Positions 18,980 through 30,313 of a stretch of 60,228 nucleotides of DNA are shown here, piece by piece. The translations under genes and the position numbers were made by a program. The notes below the pieces were generated by a model. It had not been told where the DNA came from, did no database searches, and saw only the letters and a list, made by a program, of their open reading frames with translations. Each line of letters begins with the position of its first letter. Position 1 is the first letter of the stretch. The stretch is from an uncultured Candidatus Pelagibacter sp. Lineage in GTDB: Bacteria; Pseudomonadota; Alphaproteobacteria; Pelagibacterales; Pelagibacteraceae. Location: contig CAJQSC010000013.1 of the NCBI GenBank assembly GCA_905612465.1, forward strand, positions 1-60,228, in the 5' to 3' direction.

Positions 18980-19350
18980 TTAAAATATTCAACCTCAGAA
19001 AAAGTATTCGTTGGAAAAATCCAATAAAATTCTAAGGTTTCTTTTCCATAATTTTTTAAGCCATGTTTTGCATTTCTTGCAATATAAACTACATCACCTT
19101 TCTTAATCTCTTCAAGTTCACCAGATTTATTTAATATCCCTTCACCACTAGTAATTACATATATTTCCGCAGGAGAATGATAGTGGAGTGTTAAGTCACC
19201 CCCTGGAGCAATTTCTACAAAACCAAGTGAAAGTCCAGAACTTCCCATAAAATCTGCATCAATTAAAAGTTTCCATCTAACACCTGGATATTTGTCGGTT
19301 GTTGTCCACTCTTGATCAGAGACAGATTTAAGATTTTTGACAAATATCAT
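18976..19350 (-). CDS. Cupin-domain protein, downstream of tmm
   Basis: 124 aa; LTLHYHSPAEIYVITSGEGILNKSGELEEIKKGDVVYIARNAKHGLKNYG. Confidence 0.85.
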   Translation of the reverse strand: MIFVKNLKSVSDQEWTTTDKYPGVRWKLLIDADFMGSSGLSLGFVEIAPGGDLTLHYHSPAEIYVITSGEGILNKSGELEEIKKGDVVYIARNAKHGLKNYGKETLEFYWIFPTNTFSEVEYFN

Positions 19351-19370
19351 GCAAAATTACAAGTTATGGC

Positions 19371-20711
19371 TTACTTTTTAGGCTGATCTAAAAATGTTTT
19401 TAAAGAATCGTCCATTGCAACTTCCCAGGCCGTATGATGTTTTGGACCAATTGAACCAGTCACAGGTGAAGAAAAAGACTTATTTCTATAGGTCATAATA
19501 TTTTCTACTTTATGGTGCTCCCATTCTTTAAAAGTTTTTCTAATCAATTCAAAATCAATTTTTGGATAATCAGATAAAGTATGAAGTTCTTTTGTGTACT
19601 CAGTTTGAAAATCTATCATTTGATCAGCACTTTCTAATTTTTCTTCCATCGATACCCATTTATTTATATCTTTTTCTATTTCTGAACTATCTGGAACTTT
19701 AATCTTTCCCATTATAACATCTCTTGCAAACCAAGCCTGACAATCAAACATATTAAAAGTATGAAATTGATCTTGCATGCCTAGGTAAAATAATTTGTGA
19801 TTATTCTGCCAAACCACACCTTTATATAATTTTGGTGGATACAATCTATTTCCTGTATTTAATTTTAAATCTTCAGATAAAAAAGGAAAATGATGAAGGT
19901 AACCTGTACATAAAATTACAGCATCTGCTTCTTGCACATGCCCATCTTTAAAAATTGCTTTATTGCCCTCAAGTCTATCTAGGTGATAAACTTCTTTCAT
20001 TCCTTTTGGCCAATTAAATCCCATTGGATTATGCCTATAAGCTATTGTTACACTTTTCGCTCCATATTTATGGCACTGAAGAGCTACGTCTTCCGCAGAA
20101 TAACTGCTTCCTAAAACAACTACATTTTTATCTCTAAATTCTTCTGCATCTCTAAAATCATGAGAGTGCATTATTCTACCAGGAAAAGCTTTCATACCAG
20201 GATATTCTGGAATGAATGGAACAGAAAAATGTCCATTAGCTATAATAACATAATCAAAAATATCTGTTGAAGAGGTAGCTTTTTTTTTATCACGATAAGT
20301 AACTTCAAAATTATTACCATTATAAACAACATTAGTAACTGTAGTGCTAAATTTTACTTTATTTTTTGAATTCCCTTTTTTTATTCTACCCAAAATATAA
20401 TCATACAAAACTTCTCTAGGTGGAAAAGATGGTATAGGTTTTCCAAAATGTTCATCAAAAGAATAATCGGCAAATTCTAGACATTCTTTAGGACCATTTG
20501 ACCAAAGATATCTATACATACTATTAGGTACAGGGTCACCGTATTGATCAGATCCTGTTCTCCAACTGTAGTTCCATAATCCTCCCCAATCTTCTTGTTT
20601 ATCAAAACAAACTATTTCAGGTATTTTTTCACCTTTTTTCTCAGCTTGCTCAAAAGATCTCAAAGTGGATAATCCACATGGTCCAGCCCCAATTATTGCT
20701 ACTTTTGTCAT
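19371..20711 (-). CDS. tmm: Trimethylamine monooxygenase (flavin-containing monooxygenase family)
   Basis: 446 aa; FAD motif IGAGPCGLSTL, NADPH motif VVLGSSYSAEDVA, FMO-type motif region; adjacent to TMAO transporter and cupin. Confidence 0.88.
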   Translation of the reverse strand: MTKVAIIGAGPCGLSTLRSFEQAEKKGEKIPEIVCFDKQEDWGGLWNYSWRTGSDQYGDPVPNSMYRYLWSNGPKECLEFADYSFDEHFGKPIPSFPPREVLYDYILGRIKKGNSKNKVKFSTTVTNVVYNGNNFEVTYRDKKKATSSTDIFDYVIIANGHFSVPFIPEYPGMKAFPGRIMHSHDFRDAEEFRDKNVVVLGSSYSAEDVALQCHKYGAKSVTIAYRHNPMGFNWPKGMKEVYHLDRLEGNKAIFKDGHVQEADAVILCTGYLHHFPFLSEDLKLNTGNRLYPPKLYKGVVWQNNHKLFYLGMQDQFHTFNMFDCQAWFARDVIMGKIKVPDSSEIEKDINKWVSMEEKLESADQMIDFQTEYTKELHTLSDYPKIDFELIRKTFKEWEHHKVENIMTYRNKSFSSPVTGSIGPKHHTAWEVAMDDSLKTFLDQPKK

Positions 20712-20793
20712 CTAAATATCTCTCCCTATAGTAGATTTATAAGTGTACTTTATTCATATAATGTTAAAAATTAAAATAAAATAATATTAAATT

Positions 20794-21822
20794 ATGAAAA
20801 AAATCATTATTATTGGAGCTGGAGCTATGGGATCAGCCTTCGCTGTACCTTGTCTTGAAAACCAAAATGATGTCACACTGGTTGGTACACATCTTGAGGA
20901 TGAGCTAATAAAGGGCATTAAATCTAATAAAAACCTTCATCCTGCTTTAAACATGAAATTACCAGCAGAACTGAAGGTAGAAAAATTTGAAAAATTAAGT
21001 TTAGTACTAATGGGTGGGGTTGATATAATTGTTGCAGGAGTAAGCTCTATAGGAATTGAATGGTTTGTAGAGCAAATATCAAAATATTATAAAAAAGATC
21101 TTCCTATTATATTGTTAACCAAGGGCCTAGCGATTGAAGAAAATGAATTAATAACACTTTCAGATAAAATCAAGAAACTACTAAAAGAAAAAGGTCATAC
21201 TGGAGTGAATGTTTCAGCGATTAAAGGACCATGTTTGGCTGCAGGACTAGCAAACAAGATGAGAACAGGGACAGTTATTGCAAATCCAGACATCAAAGAA
21301 ACTGAGTTATTAAAAAAAATAATATCAACAGATTATTATTCAACAGAAATATCAGATGACTTAACAGGTATAGAGTTATCTGGTGCAATCAAAAATATTT
21401 ATTCAATGCTAATTGGAGCATCTGAAGGATTAAGTAACTCTAAAGCATCCAAGGAAATTCAATCTAAATATTACTTAAATACATCTGCTTCATTAATTCA
21501 TAGATCAATTTCTGAAATGGTTGAATTTGTTTCTCATTATGGAGGTAGATCAGAAACAGTTTACGGTTTAGCAGGACTTGGAGATTTGTATGTCAGTGCA
21601 ATAGGTGGTAGAAATAGTCAGATGGGTAAATATCTTGGAGAAGGTTATCTGTATAAAGATGCTAAAGAAAAATTTATGAAAAATACTACAGTTGAAGGTG
21701 CGCAGCTTGCTTTAGAAATTGGACCAAAAATTTTACAAGATCTTAATCCAAAACTTTTTCCATTAATGTTTAGTATGCTAAACACAATTTGTGAGAATAA
21801 AAAATTAGAGATAACTTGGTAA
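20794..21822 (+). CDS. NAD(P)-dependent glycerol-3-phosphate dehydrogenase-like protein (GpsA paralog)
   Basis: 342 aa; IIIGAGAMGSAFA, IKGPCLAAGLA, AGLGDLYVSA GRNSQMG. Confidence 0.8.
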   Translation: MKKIIIIGAGAMGSAFAVPCLENQNDVTLVGTHLEDELIKGIKSNKNLHPALNMKLPAELKVEKFEKLSLVLMGGVDIIVAGVSSIGIEWFVEQISKYYKKDLPIILLTKGLAIEENELITLSDKIKKLLKEKGHTGVNVSAIKGPCLAAGLANKMRTGTVIANPDIKETELLKKIISTDYYSTEISDDLTGIELSGAIKNIYSMLIGASEGLSNSKASKEIQSKYYLNTSASLIHRSISEMVEFVSHYGGRSETVYGLAGLGDLYVSAIGGRNSQMGKYLGEGYLYKDAKEKFMKNTTVEGAQLALEIGPKILQDLNPKLFPLMFSMLNTICENKKLEITW

Positions 21823-22017
21823 ATGATTAAAAATATTTTAATATTTGTCTTTATAGTATTAGCTATGGTTGTTACTTTAAATTTTAGTGATTATAACTTA
21901 AAAAGAGCTGTTGACGCTTGTCTTGCAGGAAGTCAAAAATTATCTCAATCTAAGATAACAGATCTTAATGAAGCTAAAAAGTTTTGCAAAGAAGAAATTG
22001 AAAAAAATAAAAATTAG
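21823..22017 (+). CDS. Small exported/membrane protein
   Basis: 64 aa, signal-like N-terminus, starts immediately after the previous stop. Confidence 0.5.
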   Translation: MIKNILIFVFIVLAMVVTLNFSDYNLKRAVDACLAGSQKLSQSKITDLNEAKKFCKEEIEKNKN

Positions 22018-22024
22018 CAAATAG

Positions 22025-23182
22025 ATGAAGTCAAATTGGAATTATCCAACAACTGTTTGGACTGGAGAGGATAGATCAGCCGATCTTCCAGAAGCCTGTC
22101 TAATTTCAAAAATTAAAAACCCCTTATTTGTTACAGATAAAGATTTAGTTACTTTGCCAATGACGATTAAAACAATCAATAATCTTAAAAAAGCGTTTAA
22201 AGATATTTTTGTTTTCTCTAATTTTTCAGGAAACCCATTCGGAAAGAATATTACTGAAGGTGTTGAGTTATATAATAAGCATAAATGTGATGGTGTTATA
22301 GCTTTTGGTGGTGGTAGTGCCCTAGATGTTGGAAAGGGAATTGCTTTTATGTGCGGTCAAACTAGATCATTATGGGATTTTGAAGATGTTGGAGATTATT
22401 GGAAAAGGGCAGACGAGAGTAAGATTTCTCCTATTATTGCAATACCAACAACTGCAGGTACTGGATCTGAAACAGGCAGAGCTTCTGCAATAATTAATGA
22501 GGAGACAGGTGTGAAAAAGATAATCTTTCACCCAAAATTTATGCCTACTGTTGTTATTTTGGACCCAGTTTTAACAATAGATTTGCCACCAAGAATTACA
22601 GCTGCAACAGGTATGGATGCCTTAGCACATAACTTAGAGGCCTTTTGTGCACCTGGATTTCATCCAATGGCTGATGGAATTGCCTTAGAAGGAATTAGGT
22701 TAATAAAAAATTCTTTATCTATTGCTGTTAAGGATGGTAAAAATATTAAAGCAAGAACAGAAATGTTAGCAGCAGCAAGCATGGGGTCTACAGCTTTCCA
22801 AAAAGGATTGGGTGCAATTCATTCTCTAAGTCACCCAGTCAATGCTCAGTTTAATGTTCATCATGGTTTATCGAATGCTATTTTTATGCCCTACGTTTTA
22901 ACTTTTAATAAAAAAGAGATATCAGAAAGAATAGTTTCTATATGTGATTATTTAGGTTTAGAAAAATCCTTTGATAGTTTTCTACAATGGGTAATGGATC
23001 TCAGAAAAGAATTTAATATACCACATAAACTTTCAGATATTGTTGATGAAGAAAAGATAGATTTAGATAAACTTTCAGAAATGGCTTTTAATGATCCATC
23101 TACAGGTGGTAACCCAAAAAAACTAACTAAAGAAGATATGAAAATTATGTATCAACATAGTATTTCAGGAGAGTTATTTTAA
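22025..23182 (+). CDS. Iron-containing alcohol dehydrogenase
   Basis: 385 aa; GGGSALDVGKGIA, PTTAGTGSE, GMDALAHNLEAF, GLGAIHSLSHPVNA, HHGLSNAI. Confidence 0.92.
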   Translation: MKSNWNYPTTVWTGEDRSADLPEACLISKIKNPLFVTDKDLVTLPMTIKTINNLKKAFKDIFVFSNFSGNPFGKNITEGVELYNKHKCDGVIAFGGGSALDVGKGIAFMCGQTRSLWDFEDVGDYWKRADESKISPIIAIPTTAGTGSETGRASAIINEETGVKKIIFHPKFMPTVVILDPVLTIDLPPRITAATGMDALAHNLEAFCAPGFHPMADGIALEGIRLIKNSLSIAVKDGKNIKARTEMLAAASMGSTAFQKGLGAIHSLSHPVNAQFNVHHGLSNAIFMPYVLTFNKKEISERIVSICDYLGLEKSFDSFLQWVMDLRKEFNIPHKLSDIVDEEKIDLDKLSEMAFNDPSTGGNPKKLTKEDMKIMYQHSISGELF

Positions 23183-23974
23183 ATGAAGGATCTAAATATT
23201 TTAATTTGTGAAGGAAACACACCAGAAGAGGGAAGAGTCTTTCAAGACGTTGGAATACCCACGCACACAGAAAGTTTAAAAGAAAGTCTTGCTTATTATA
23301 ATCAAAATTTAAAAATTGATGTATTGAATCCTTGTTTGGAACTAAATCTAAATGAAATTATTCCTAATTTAAATAAATATGATGGATTAATTTGGGGTGG
23401 AAGTAGTTTGAATATTTATAATGATACACCTGAAATAAGAAGACAAATAACTTTTATGAAAGAATGTTTTAAAAATGTAAAAAAAATATTAGCAATTTGT
23501 TGGGGAATGCAAGTAGCCGTTACTGCTGCAGGTGGTGAGGTTAAAAAAGGAATTAATGGTTCTCATATAGGAATAGCAAATAACGTTGAATTAACTAATG
23601 ATGGATTAAATAACCCCCTTTATAAAGACAAAAATGATAAATTTAATACTCCAGCATTTAATTTTGATGAAGTTGTTACAACACCTACGGGTACAATACA
23701 TCTGGCATCAAATAAAATTAATAAGATACAGGGACTTAATTTTAAAACAGGTGTTAGTGAAATTTGGGGTTTACAATATCATCCAGAGATTACTTATAAA
23801 AAGATGGTTGATATTATTAAATTCAGAAAAGATGTACTAATTGAAAAAAGAAATATCTTCAAAAATGAAGAAGAGGTTAATAATCATATCAACTTCATTG
23901 AAGAGGAGATTAAAATTTCAGAAAAAGATTCTAGAATGCTTGAAATAAGAAACTGGTTAAATTTAATTAACTAA
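23183..23974 (+). CDS. Class I glutamine amidotransferase-like protein
   Basis: 263 aa; ILAICWGMQVAV nucleophile elbow, WGLQYHPEI; ATG immediately follows Fe-ADH stop. Confidence 0.85.
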   Translation: MKDLNILICEGNTPEEGRVFQDVGIPTHTESLKESLAYYNQNLKIDVLNPCLELNLNEIIPNLNKYDGLIWGGSSLNIYNDTPEIRRQITFMKECFKNVKKILAICWGMQVAVTAAGGEVKKGINGSHIGIANNVELTNDGLNNPLYKDKNDKFNTPAFNFDEVVTTPTGTIHLASNKINKIQGLNFKTGVSEIWGLQYHPEITYKKMVDIIKFRKDVLIEKRNIFKNEEEVNNHINFIEEEIKISEKDSRMLEIRNWLNLIN

Positions 23975-23977
23975 CTG

Positions 23978-25663
23978 TTAAAATAAACCTTCTATTTCAC
24001 CATCTTTATTTAACTTAATAGAGTCTGCTGCTGGAACTCTTGGTAGTCCCGGCATGGTCATAACTGCTCCACACACAACAACAATAAATTCTGCACCTGA
24101 AGAAAGTCTAATTTCTCTTATTGGTAAAGCATGCCCTGTAGGAGCGCCTTTTAAGCTCGGATCTGTTGAAAAACTGTATTGAGTTTTTGCAATACAGATA
24201 GGAAAGTCGCCATAACCAGCTTCTTCAAAGCCCTTTAATTGATCTCTAATCTTTGTATCAGCGATAACCTCATCAGCTCTATAAATTTCTTTTGCAATTG
24301 TTTCAATTTTCTTAAATAGAGGAGTTTTACTTTCATATAAGAATTTGAATTTATCATCATTCTTTTCACATAACTCGGCTACATGGCTTGCTAGTTCCTT
24401 TGTTCCTTCTCCACCATTTGCCCAATGTGTACAAAGACTTGCTTTAACTCCAATACTTTCACAAAATTCTATTAAAGCTTTCACTTCATTATCTGTATCC
24501 TTAATAAAATGATTAACTGCAACAGCAACCGGTAAGCCAAATTTTTTAACATTTTCTATATGTCTTTGAAGATTAACCAATCCTTTTTTTAAAGCTTCGA
24601 CGTTTTCTGTTTTAAGCTCATCTTTAGCTACACCACCATGCATTTTTAATGCTCTTATAGTTGCAACAATCACAACACAACTTGGTTTTAAATCAGATTT
24701 TCTACATTTTATATCAAGAAATTTTTCAGCACCTAAATCAGCACCAAAACCTGCTTCTGTAACAACATAGTCAGCAAGTTTTAACCCAGTTTTAGTAGCA
24801 ATTACAGAATTACATCCATGCGCAATATTTGCAAATGGACCACCATGAATAATGGCAGGATTATTTTCTAAAGTTTGAGTTACATTGGGTCTGATTGCAT
24901 CTTTTAATAATACAGTCATTGGACCATGAGCTTTTAGATCTTTAGCATAAACAGGTTTTTTTTCTCTAGTGTATGCAATTGTAATATTTCCAATTCTTTT
25001 TTCTAAATCTTCTAAATCATTTGATAAGCAAAAAATTGCCATGATTTCAGATGCAACAGTTATATCAAAACCATCTTCTCTTGGAAAACCATTAGCCACT
25101 CCTCCAAGATTTATATTTATTGATCTTAACGAACGATCATTCATATCCATTACTCTTTTCCAAACAATTCTTCTAACATCTATATCTAATTTATTTCCCC
25201 AATAGATGTGATTATCAATTAAAGCTGATAATAAATTATGAGCAGAGGTAATTGCGTGAAAATCTCCAGTAAAGTGTAAATTAATTTGTTCCATTGGAAC
25301 AACTTGAGCATAACCACCACCAGCAGCACCACCTTTCATTCCAAAAGAGGGTCCTAGACTTGGTTCTCTTAAACAAACAATAGATTTTTTTCCAATTTTA
25401 TTTAAACCATCACTCAAACCAACAGAAGTTGTAGTTTTACCTTCACCAGCTGGTGTGGGAGTGATTGCGGTTACTAAAATAAGTTTTCCATCAGGTTTAT
25501 CTTTTAAAGTATCTAAATATTCTAGGTTAATTTTTGCAATGTGTCTGCCCATAGGGCTAAACGCAGTACTTTCATCCGGTACATTTATCTTTGCTAATAT
25601 ATCATTTATAGGTTGCATTTTAGCTTCTCTAGCTATCTGAATGTCTGATTTAACTTCGCTCAT
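23978..25663 (-). CDS. fhs: Formate-tetrahydrofolate ligase
   Basis: 561 aa; [52 protein letters not shown]. Confidence 0.97.
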   Translation of the reverse strand: MSEVKSDIQIAREAKMQPINDILAKINVPDESTAFSPMGRHIAKINLEYLDTLKDKPDGKLILVTAITPTPAGEGKTTTSVGLSDGLNKIGKKSIVCLREPSLGPSFGMKGGAAGGGYAQVVPMEQINLHFTGDFHAITSAHNLLSALIDNHIYWGNKLDIDVRRIVWKRVMDMNDRSLRSININLGGVANGFPREDGFDITVASEIMAIFCLSNDLEDLEKRIGNITIAYTREKKPVYAKDLKAHGPMTVLLKDAIRPNVTQTLENNPAIIHGGPFANIAHGCNSVIATKTGLKLADYVVTEAGFGADLGAEKFLDIKCRKSDLKPSCVVIVATIRALKMHGGVAKDELKTENVEALKKGLVNLQRHIENVKKFGLPVAVAVNHFIKDTDNEVKALIEFCESIGVKASLCTHWANGGEGTKELASHVAELCEKNDDKFKFLYESKTPLFKKIETIAKEIYRADEVIADTKIRDQLKGFEEAGYGDFPICIAKTQYSFSTDPSLKGAPTGHALPIREIRLSSGAEFIVVVCGAVMTMPGLPRVPAADSIKLNKDGEIEGLF

Positions 25664-25789
25664 TTAAAACTCCTATAAATTAAAATTTCTTTGAGGAATT
25701 AGTATCTTCTTTTATGAATTTTTGAAACTTATAAAAATTATATATAAAAATAATAATAACTATTTATATTCTTTTAGATAAAATTAATT

Positions 25790-27046
25790 ATGCAAAAATA
25801 TTCAATATTTAACCTAATAAAAAATGCTTTCTCCGGTCATCAAAAGTGGGATTTAGCTTGGAAAGATGCTACTCCAAAAAAGGAATATGATGTTGTTATT
25901 ATTGGTGGTGGAGGCCATGGGCTAGCTACCGCATATTATCTTGCAAAAGAACATAACATTACCAATGTAGCTATTATTGAAAAAGGATGGCTTGGTGGTG
26001 GAAATATGGGAAGAAATACCACGATTATTAGATCAAACTATATGCATGACGACAATGCTTTGTTCAGTGAGTTTGGAATGGATCTATGGAGAAAGATGAG
26101 CCAGGATTTAAATTACAATGTAATGTTTTCTCCAAGAGGAATAATTAATCTTGCACACTCAGATGCCCAAATGAATGTTTTTGCAAGAAGAGGAAACTCA
26201 ATGCGCCTAAATGGTATTGATGCAGTTCTTTTAAATAGAGAAGAAGTAAAAGAAATTATTCCAATGGCAGATTTTTCAGACAATGTAAGATTTCCTATAT
26301 TTGGTGGATTAATGCAACCAAGTGCAGGAACGGCTAGGCATGATGCTGTTGCATGGGGTTATGCTCGTCAAGCAGATTCAATGGGTGTAGATATAATTCA
26401 AAATTGTGAGGTAACAGGTTTTGATGTTGTGGGTGGAAAAATTCAAGGAGTGAGAACTTCACGTGGAGATATTAAAGTTAAGAAAATTGGTTTATGCGTT
26501 GCAGGTAGCACAAATATTTTAGCTGAAAAACTAAATATGACAATACCGGTAGAAACTCATCTTCTTCAGGCGTGCGTTACAGAACCTGTAAAGCCTGTGT
26601 TAGATAGTGTGGTTACTTTTGGGGCAGGACATTTTTATATTAGTCAATCTGATAAAGGTGAAATGGTAATGGGAGGTGATCTAGATGGATACAATAGTTA
26701 TGCTCAAAGAGGAAACTTACCAACACTTCAGCATGTACTAACAGAAGGAATTGCAATGATGCCATTTCTTAGTAAATTAAAAATGCTTAGAACTTGGGGT
26801 GGGATAATGGATATGTCTATGGATGGCTCACCCATAATAGACAAAACTCATATTGAAGGATTATACCTAAACTGTGGATGGTGTTATGGTGGATTTAAAG
26901 CAACTCCAGCTTCAGGCTGGACATTTGCACATACAATTGCTCAAGATAGAGTTCATAAATTGAATGCTGGATATAGTTTGAGTAGATTTAATACAGGTCA
27001 CTTACTAGATGAAAAAGGACTTGGAACCAAAACATGGATCTCATAA
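25790..27046 (+). CDS. soxB: Sarcosine oxidase beta-type subunit / N-methylglutamate dehydrogenase subunit
   Basis: 418 aa; DVVIIGGGGHGLATAYYLA, heterotetrameric SoxB signature, followed by soxD/soxA/soxG. Confidence 0.88.
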   Translation: MQKYSIFNLIKNAFSGHQKWDLAWKDATPKKEYDVVIIGGGGHGLATAYYLAKEHNITNVAIIEKGWLGGGNMGRNTTIIRSNYMHDDNALFSEFGMDLWRKMSQDLNYNVMFSPRGIINLAHSDAQMNVFARRGNSMRLNGIDAVLLNREEVKEIIPMADFSDNVRFPIFGGLMQPSAGTARHDAVAWGYARQADSMGVDIIQNCEVTGFDVVGGKIQGVRTSRGDIKVKKIGLCVAGSTNILAEKLNMTIPVETHLLQACVTEPVKPVLDSVVTFGAGHFYISQSDKGEMVMGGDLDGYNSYAQRGNLPTLQHVLTEGIAMMPFLSKLKMLRTWGGIMDMSMDGSPIIDKTHIEGLYLNCGWCYGGFKATPASGWTFAHTIAQDRVHKLNAGYSLSRFNTGHLLDEKGLGTKTWIS

Positions 27047-27313
27047 ATGCTACATATTAAATGCCCACATTGTGGAATGAGGTCACAAAATGAATTTTCC
27101 TATGGAGGTGACGCAACAGTTAAAAGACCAGAGTTAAACAAAGAAGTTTCAGACCAAGACTGGGATAATTTTGTTTATAATAGAAAAAGTTTAAGAGGAA
27201 AACACCTTGAGTTTTGGCAGCATTTATCAGGTTGTAGACAATGGATTAAGGTAGAGAGAGATACCGCAACTCATGAAATATTCAAGACATTAAAAGCTAA
27301 CGAAGATATTTGA
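27047..27313 (+). CDS. soxD: Sarcosine oxidase delta-type subunit / N-methylglutamate dehydrogenase subunit
   Basis: 88 aa; IKCPHCGMRSQNEFSYGGDA ... EFWQHLSGCRQWIKVERDT. Confidence 0.92.
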   Translation: MLHIKCPHCGMRSQNEFSYGGDATVKRPELNKEVSDQDWDNFVYNRKSLRGKHLEFWQHLSGCRQWIKVERDTATHEIFKTLKANEDI

Positions 27314-27316
27314 AAA

Positions 27317-30313
27317 ATGGCACAAGATTTTAGACTAGATACTGTTGGATTAATAAATAGAGATAAGAAATTATCATTTGAATTTAATGGAAAAAATTAT
27401 TTTGGTTATGAGGGTGATACTTTAGCATCTGCACTGCTTGCTAATGGAGTTCATCTAATTGGTAGAAGCTTTAAATATCATAGGCCTAGAGGCTTTTTTG
27501 GTGCTGGAGTTGATGAACCTTACGCAATTGTTCAGTTATATAGAAATAATGAGACAGAACCCAATGTAAAGACTACAGAACAAGAGCTTTTTGAGGGATT
27601 AAAAGCAACTAGTGTTAACTGTTGGCCCAGTGTAAATTTTGATATTGGAGCAATTAATAATTTTTTAAAAGTATTTCTTCCAGCTGGATTTTATTACAAG
27701 ACATTTATGTGGCCAAAAAGTTTTTGGTATAAAGTTTACGAACCATTTATTAGGAAGGCAGCCGGTCTTGGTGTTGCATCAATTAAACATGATAAAGAAA
27801 GATACGAACACAAGTATGAGTACTGTGATTTATTAATTGCAGGATCTGGTCCATCAGGTTTAGCCAGCGCATATGCCGCTGCTAAAAATGGAGCAACAGT
27901 TATATTGGCAGAGGACAAATCGAGATTTGGTGGAACGCTGCTAACTAGTGAGGTTAATATTGGAAACCAAACTGGGAAAGAATGGGTGGAAAATATAATT
28001 GCTGAACTTAAAGAAATGCCCAATGTTACTGTGAAAAATAGATCTCAGGTTTTTGGTTATTATGATCACAACATGTTAGTTATGTCAGAAAAAATAAGTG
28101 ATCACTTGCCTAAAACAAGAAAATATCATCCAAAGCAAAGACTTTGGTATATCAGAGCAAAAGAAGTTTTAATTTCGTCAGGATCAATTGAAAGACCATT
28201 AGTCTTTGGAAATAATGATACACCAGGCGTAATGCTGTCATCAGCAGCAAAAGAATATTTAAAAGTCTATGGAGTTTTAGTTGGAAAAAAACCTTTAATA
28301 TTTACAAACAATGACAGTGGCTACGAAACTGCAATTGAGTTTAAAAAAAATGGAGTTGAACCAATCATATTAGATACAAGAAAAGAACCTAACTCAGAAA
28401 TAATAGAAGAGGCTAAAAATCTAGGTATACAAATTAAATTTTCTTATGTAGTTGTTGCAGCCAAAGGATATAAAAAAGTTAAATCTGCTGAAGTTGCAAA
28501 AATTTCAGATGATAAAAATGAATTAGGAATTTTAGAAAATATTACTTGTGACTGTATTTGTGTTTCAGGTTTTTGGACACCAACAATACATTTAGCGTCT
28601 CAATCAGGTAATAAAACTAAATTTGATAAGGATATAGATGCTTTTGTACCTGGTGTATCAAAACAGAATGAAACTACCTTAGGAGCAGCAAATGGAACAT
28701 TCACGCTTGCAGAAACTTTAAAAGAATCATTTAATGCTGGCTATGAGCTATCTAAAAAAATAACTAAAAATGATAACAAAATTTCACACCCTATTGTTGT
28801 TGAAAAAAATAAAACAACCCATGATAAATTTTGGTGTGTTCCATTACCAAAAGGAAAAAATTATAAAAGATTTTTAGATTTTCAAAATGATGTGGCTGTT
28901 TCCGATATAGAGATTGCGCTAAAAGAAGGATATCGATCTATTGAGCATGTTAAAAGATACACAACACTTGGAATGGCAACAGATCAAGGAAAAACAAGTA
29001 ATCTTAATGGTTTACAATTAGTTTCAAATATAGAAAATAAAATTGTACCAGAGGTAGGTCATACTACTTTTAGACCTCCATATACACCAGTTACCATTGG
29101 TGCAATTGTTGGAAGAGAAGTAGGAAAGCATTCCAGAGCAACCAGAAAATCACCATTACATTCATGGCATGAAAAAAATAATGCAGTATTTGTTGATGCA
29201 GGTGTTTGGTTAAGACCAAGATATTATAAACAAGGAAATGAAACATTATTTGAAGGATCAAAGAGAGAAGCGAAAAATGTTAGAGCAAATGTTGGTGTCT
29301 GTGATGTTACCACTTTAGGTAAAATTGATATTAAAGGACCAGACGCTGCAGAATTATTAAATAGAGTGTATACAAATGCTTGGCTAAAATTACCAGTTGG
29401 TAAAGCAAGATATGGTGTAATGTTAAGAGAAGATGGAATTGTAATGGATGATGGAACTACTACTAGAATTTCAGAAAATCATTATCATATGACAACAACT
29501 ACTGCTCAAGCTGCAAATGTTTTATCGCATCTTGAGTATTATCTACAATTAGTATGGCCAGAGTTAAATGTAAATGTTGTTTCTTCAACAGAACAATGGG
29601 CAGGGGCAGCTATAGCAGGACCTAAATCTAGAGACTTGATGCAAAAATTATTTCCAAATATAGATGCGTCGAATGAAGGCCTACCATTTATGGGCTACTT
29701 AGAAACAAAATTATTTGGTGCTACAGCAAGAATTTTCAGAATTTCATTTTCAGGTGAACTTGCATACGAAGTTAACGTAGAATCAGATAATGGAAACTTC
29801 ATGTGGGAAAAAATCATAGAAGTTGGTAAGGAATTTGAAATTCAACCATATGGAACAGAGGCATTATCAACATTAAGAATTGAGATGGGACATGTAGCTG
29901 GTTCAGAGTTGGATGGGAGAACAATTCCATATGATAATTCTTTAGAAGGGTTAGTTAGTAAAAAGAAAGACTTTATTGGAAAAAGATCATTAAATAGAAA
30001 AGCATTTATAGCAGAAGATAGACAAAAAGTTGTAGGTGTTGTTCCATTAGATAAAAAAACTAGTATTCCAGAAGGATCTCACTTAGTAAAAGATGCTAAC
30101 GCGCAACTTCCAAACCCTAAATTGGGATATATCTCTGCTTCATGTTGGAGTGTTGAGCATGATAATCCATTTTCTTTAGCTATTCTCAAAGATGGAAAAA
30201 ATATGATTGGCCAAAAACTATTTGTAATGTCACCATTAAAAAATATAACAATACCAGTTGAGATAGTTTCTTCGCATTATGTGGATCCAAAAGGTGAAAG
30301 AGTAAGATCATGA
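27317..30313 (+). CDS. soxA: Sarcosine oxidase alpha-type subunit / N-methylglutamate dehydrogenase subunit
   Basis: 998 aa; N-terminal 2Fe-2S-like domain, NAD fold ([21 protein letters not shown]), C-terminal GcvT domain. Confidence 0.92.
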   Translation: MAQDFRLDTVGLINRDKKLSFEFNGKNYFGYEGDTLASALLANGVHLIGRSFKYHRPRGFFGAGVDEPYAIVQLYRNNETEPNVKTTEQELFEGLKATSVNCWPSVNFDIGAINNFLKVFLPAGFYYKTFMWPKSFWYKVYEPFIRKAAGLGVASIKHDKERYEHKYEYCDLLIAGSGPSGLASAYAAAKNGATVILAEDKSRFGGTLLTSEVNIGNQTGKEWVENIIAELKEMPNVTVKNRSQVFGYYDHNMLVMSEKISDHLPKTRKYHPKQRLWYIRAKEVLISSGSIERPLVFGNNDTPGVMLSSAAKEYLKVYGVLVGKKPLIFTNNDSGYETAIEFKKNGVEPIILDTRKEPNSEIIEEAKNLGIQIKFSYVVVAAKGYKKVKSAEVAKISDDKNELGILENITCDCICVSGFWTPTIHLASQSGNKTKFDKDIDAFVPGVSKQNETTLGAANGTFTLAETLKESFNAGYELSKKITKNDNKISHPIVVEKNKTTHDKFWCVPLPKGKNYKRFLDFQNDVAVSDIEIALKEGYRSIEHVKRYTTLGMATDQGKTSNLNGLQLVSNIENKIVPEVGHTTFRPPYTPVTIGAIVGREVGKHSRATRKSPLHSWHEKNNAVFVDAGVWLRPRYYKQGNETLFEGSKREAKNVRANVGVCDVTTLGKIDIKGPDAAELLNRVYTNAWLKLPVGKARYGVMLREDGIVMDDGTTTRISENHYHMTTTTAQAANVLSHLEYYLQLVWPELNVNVVSSTEQWAGAAIAGPKSRDLMQKLFPNIDASNEGLPFMGYLETKLFGATARIFRISFSGELAYEVNVESDNGNFMWEKIIEVGKEFEIQPYGTEALSTLRIEMGHVAGSELDGRTIPYDNSLEGLVSKKKDFIGKRSLNRKAFIAEDRQKVVGVVPLDKKTSIPEGSHLVKDANAQLPNPKLGYISASCWSVEHDNPFSLAILKDGKNMIGQKLFVMSPLKNITIPVEIVSSHYVDPKGERVRS

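Noticed and set aside
27736-28023. 95-aa ORF antisense to soxA
   Set aside because: Shadow ORF opposite the conserved FAD/NAD fold.
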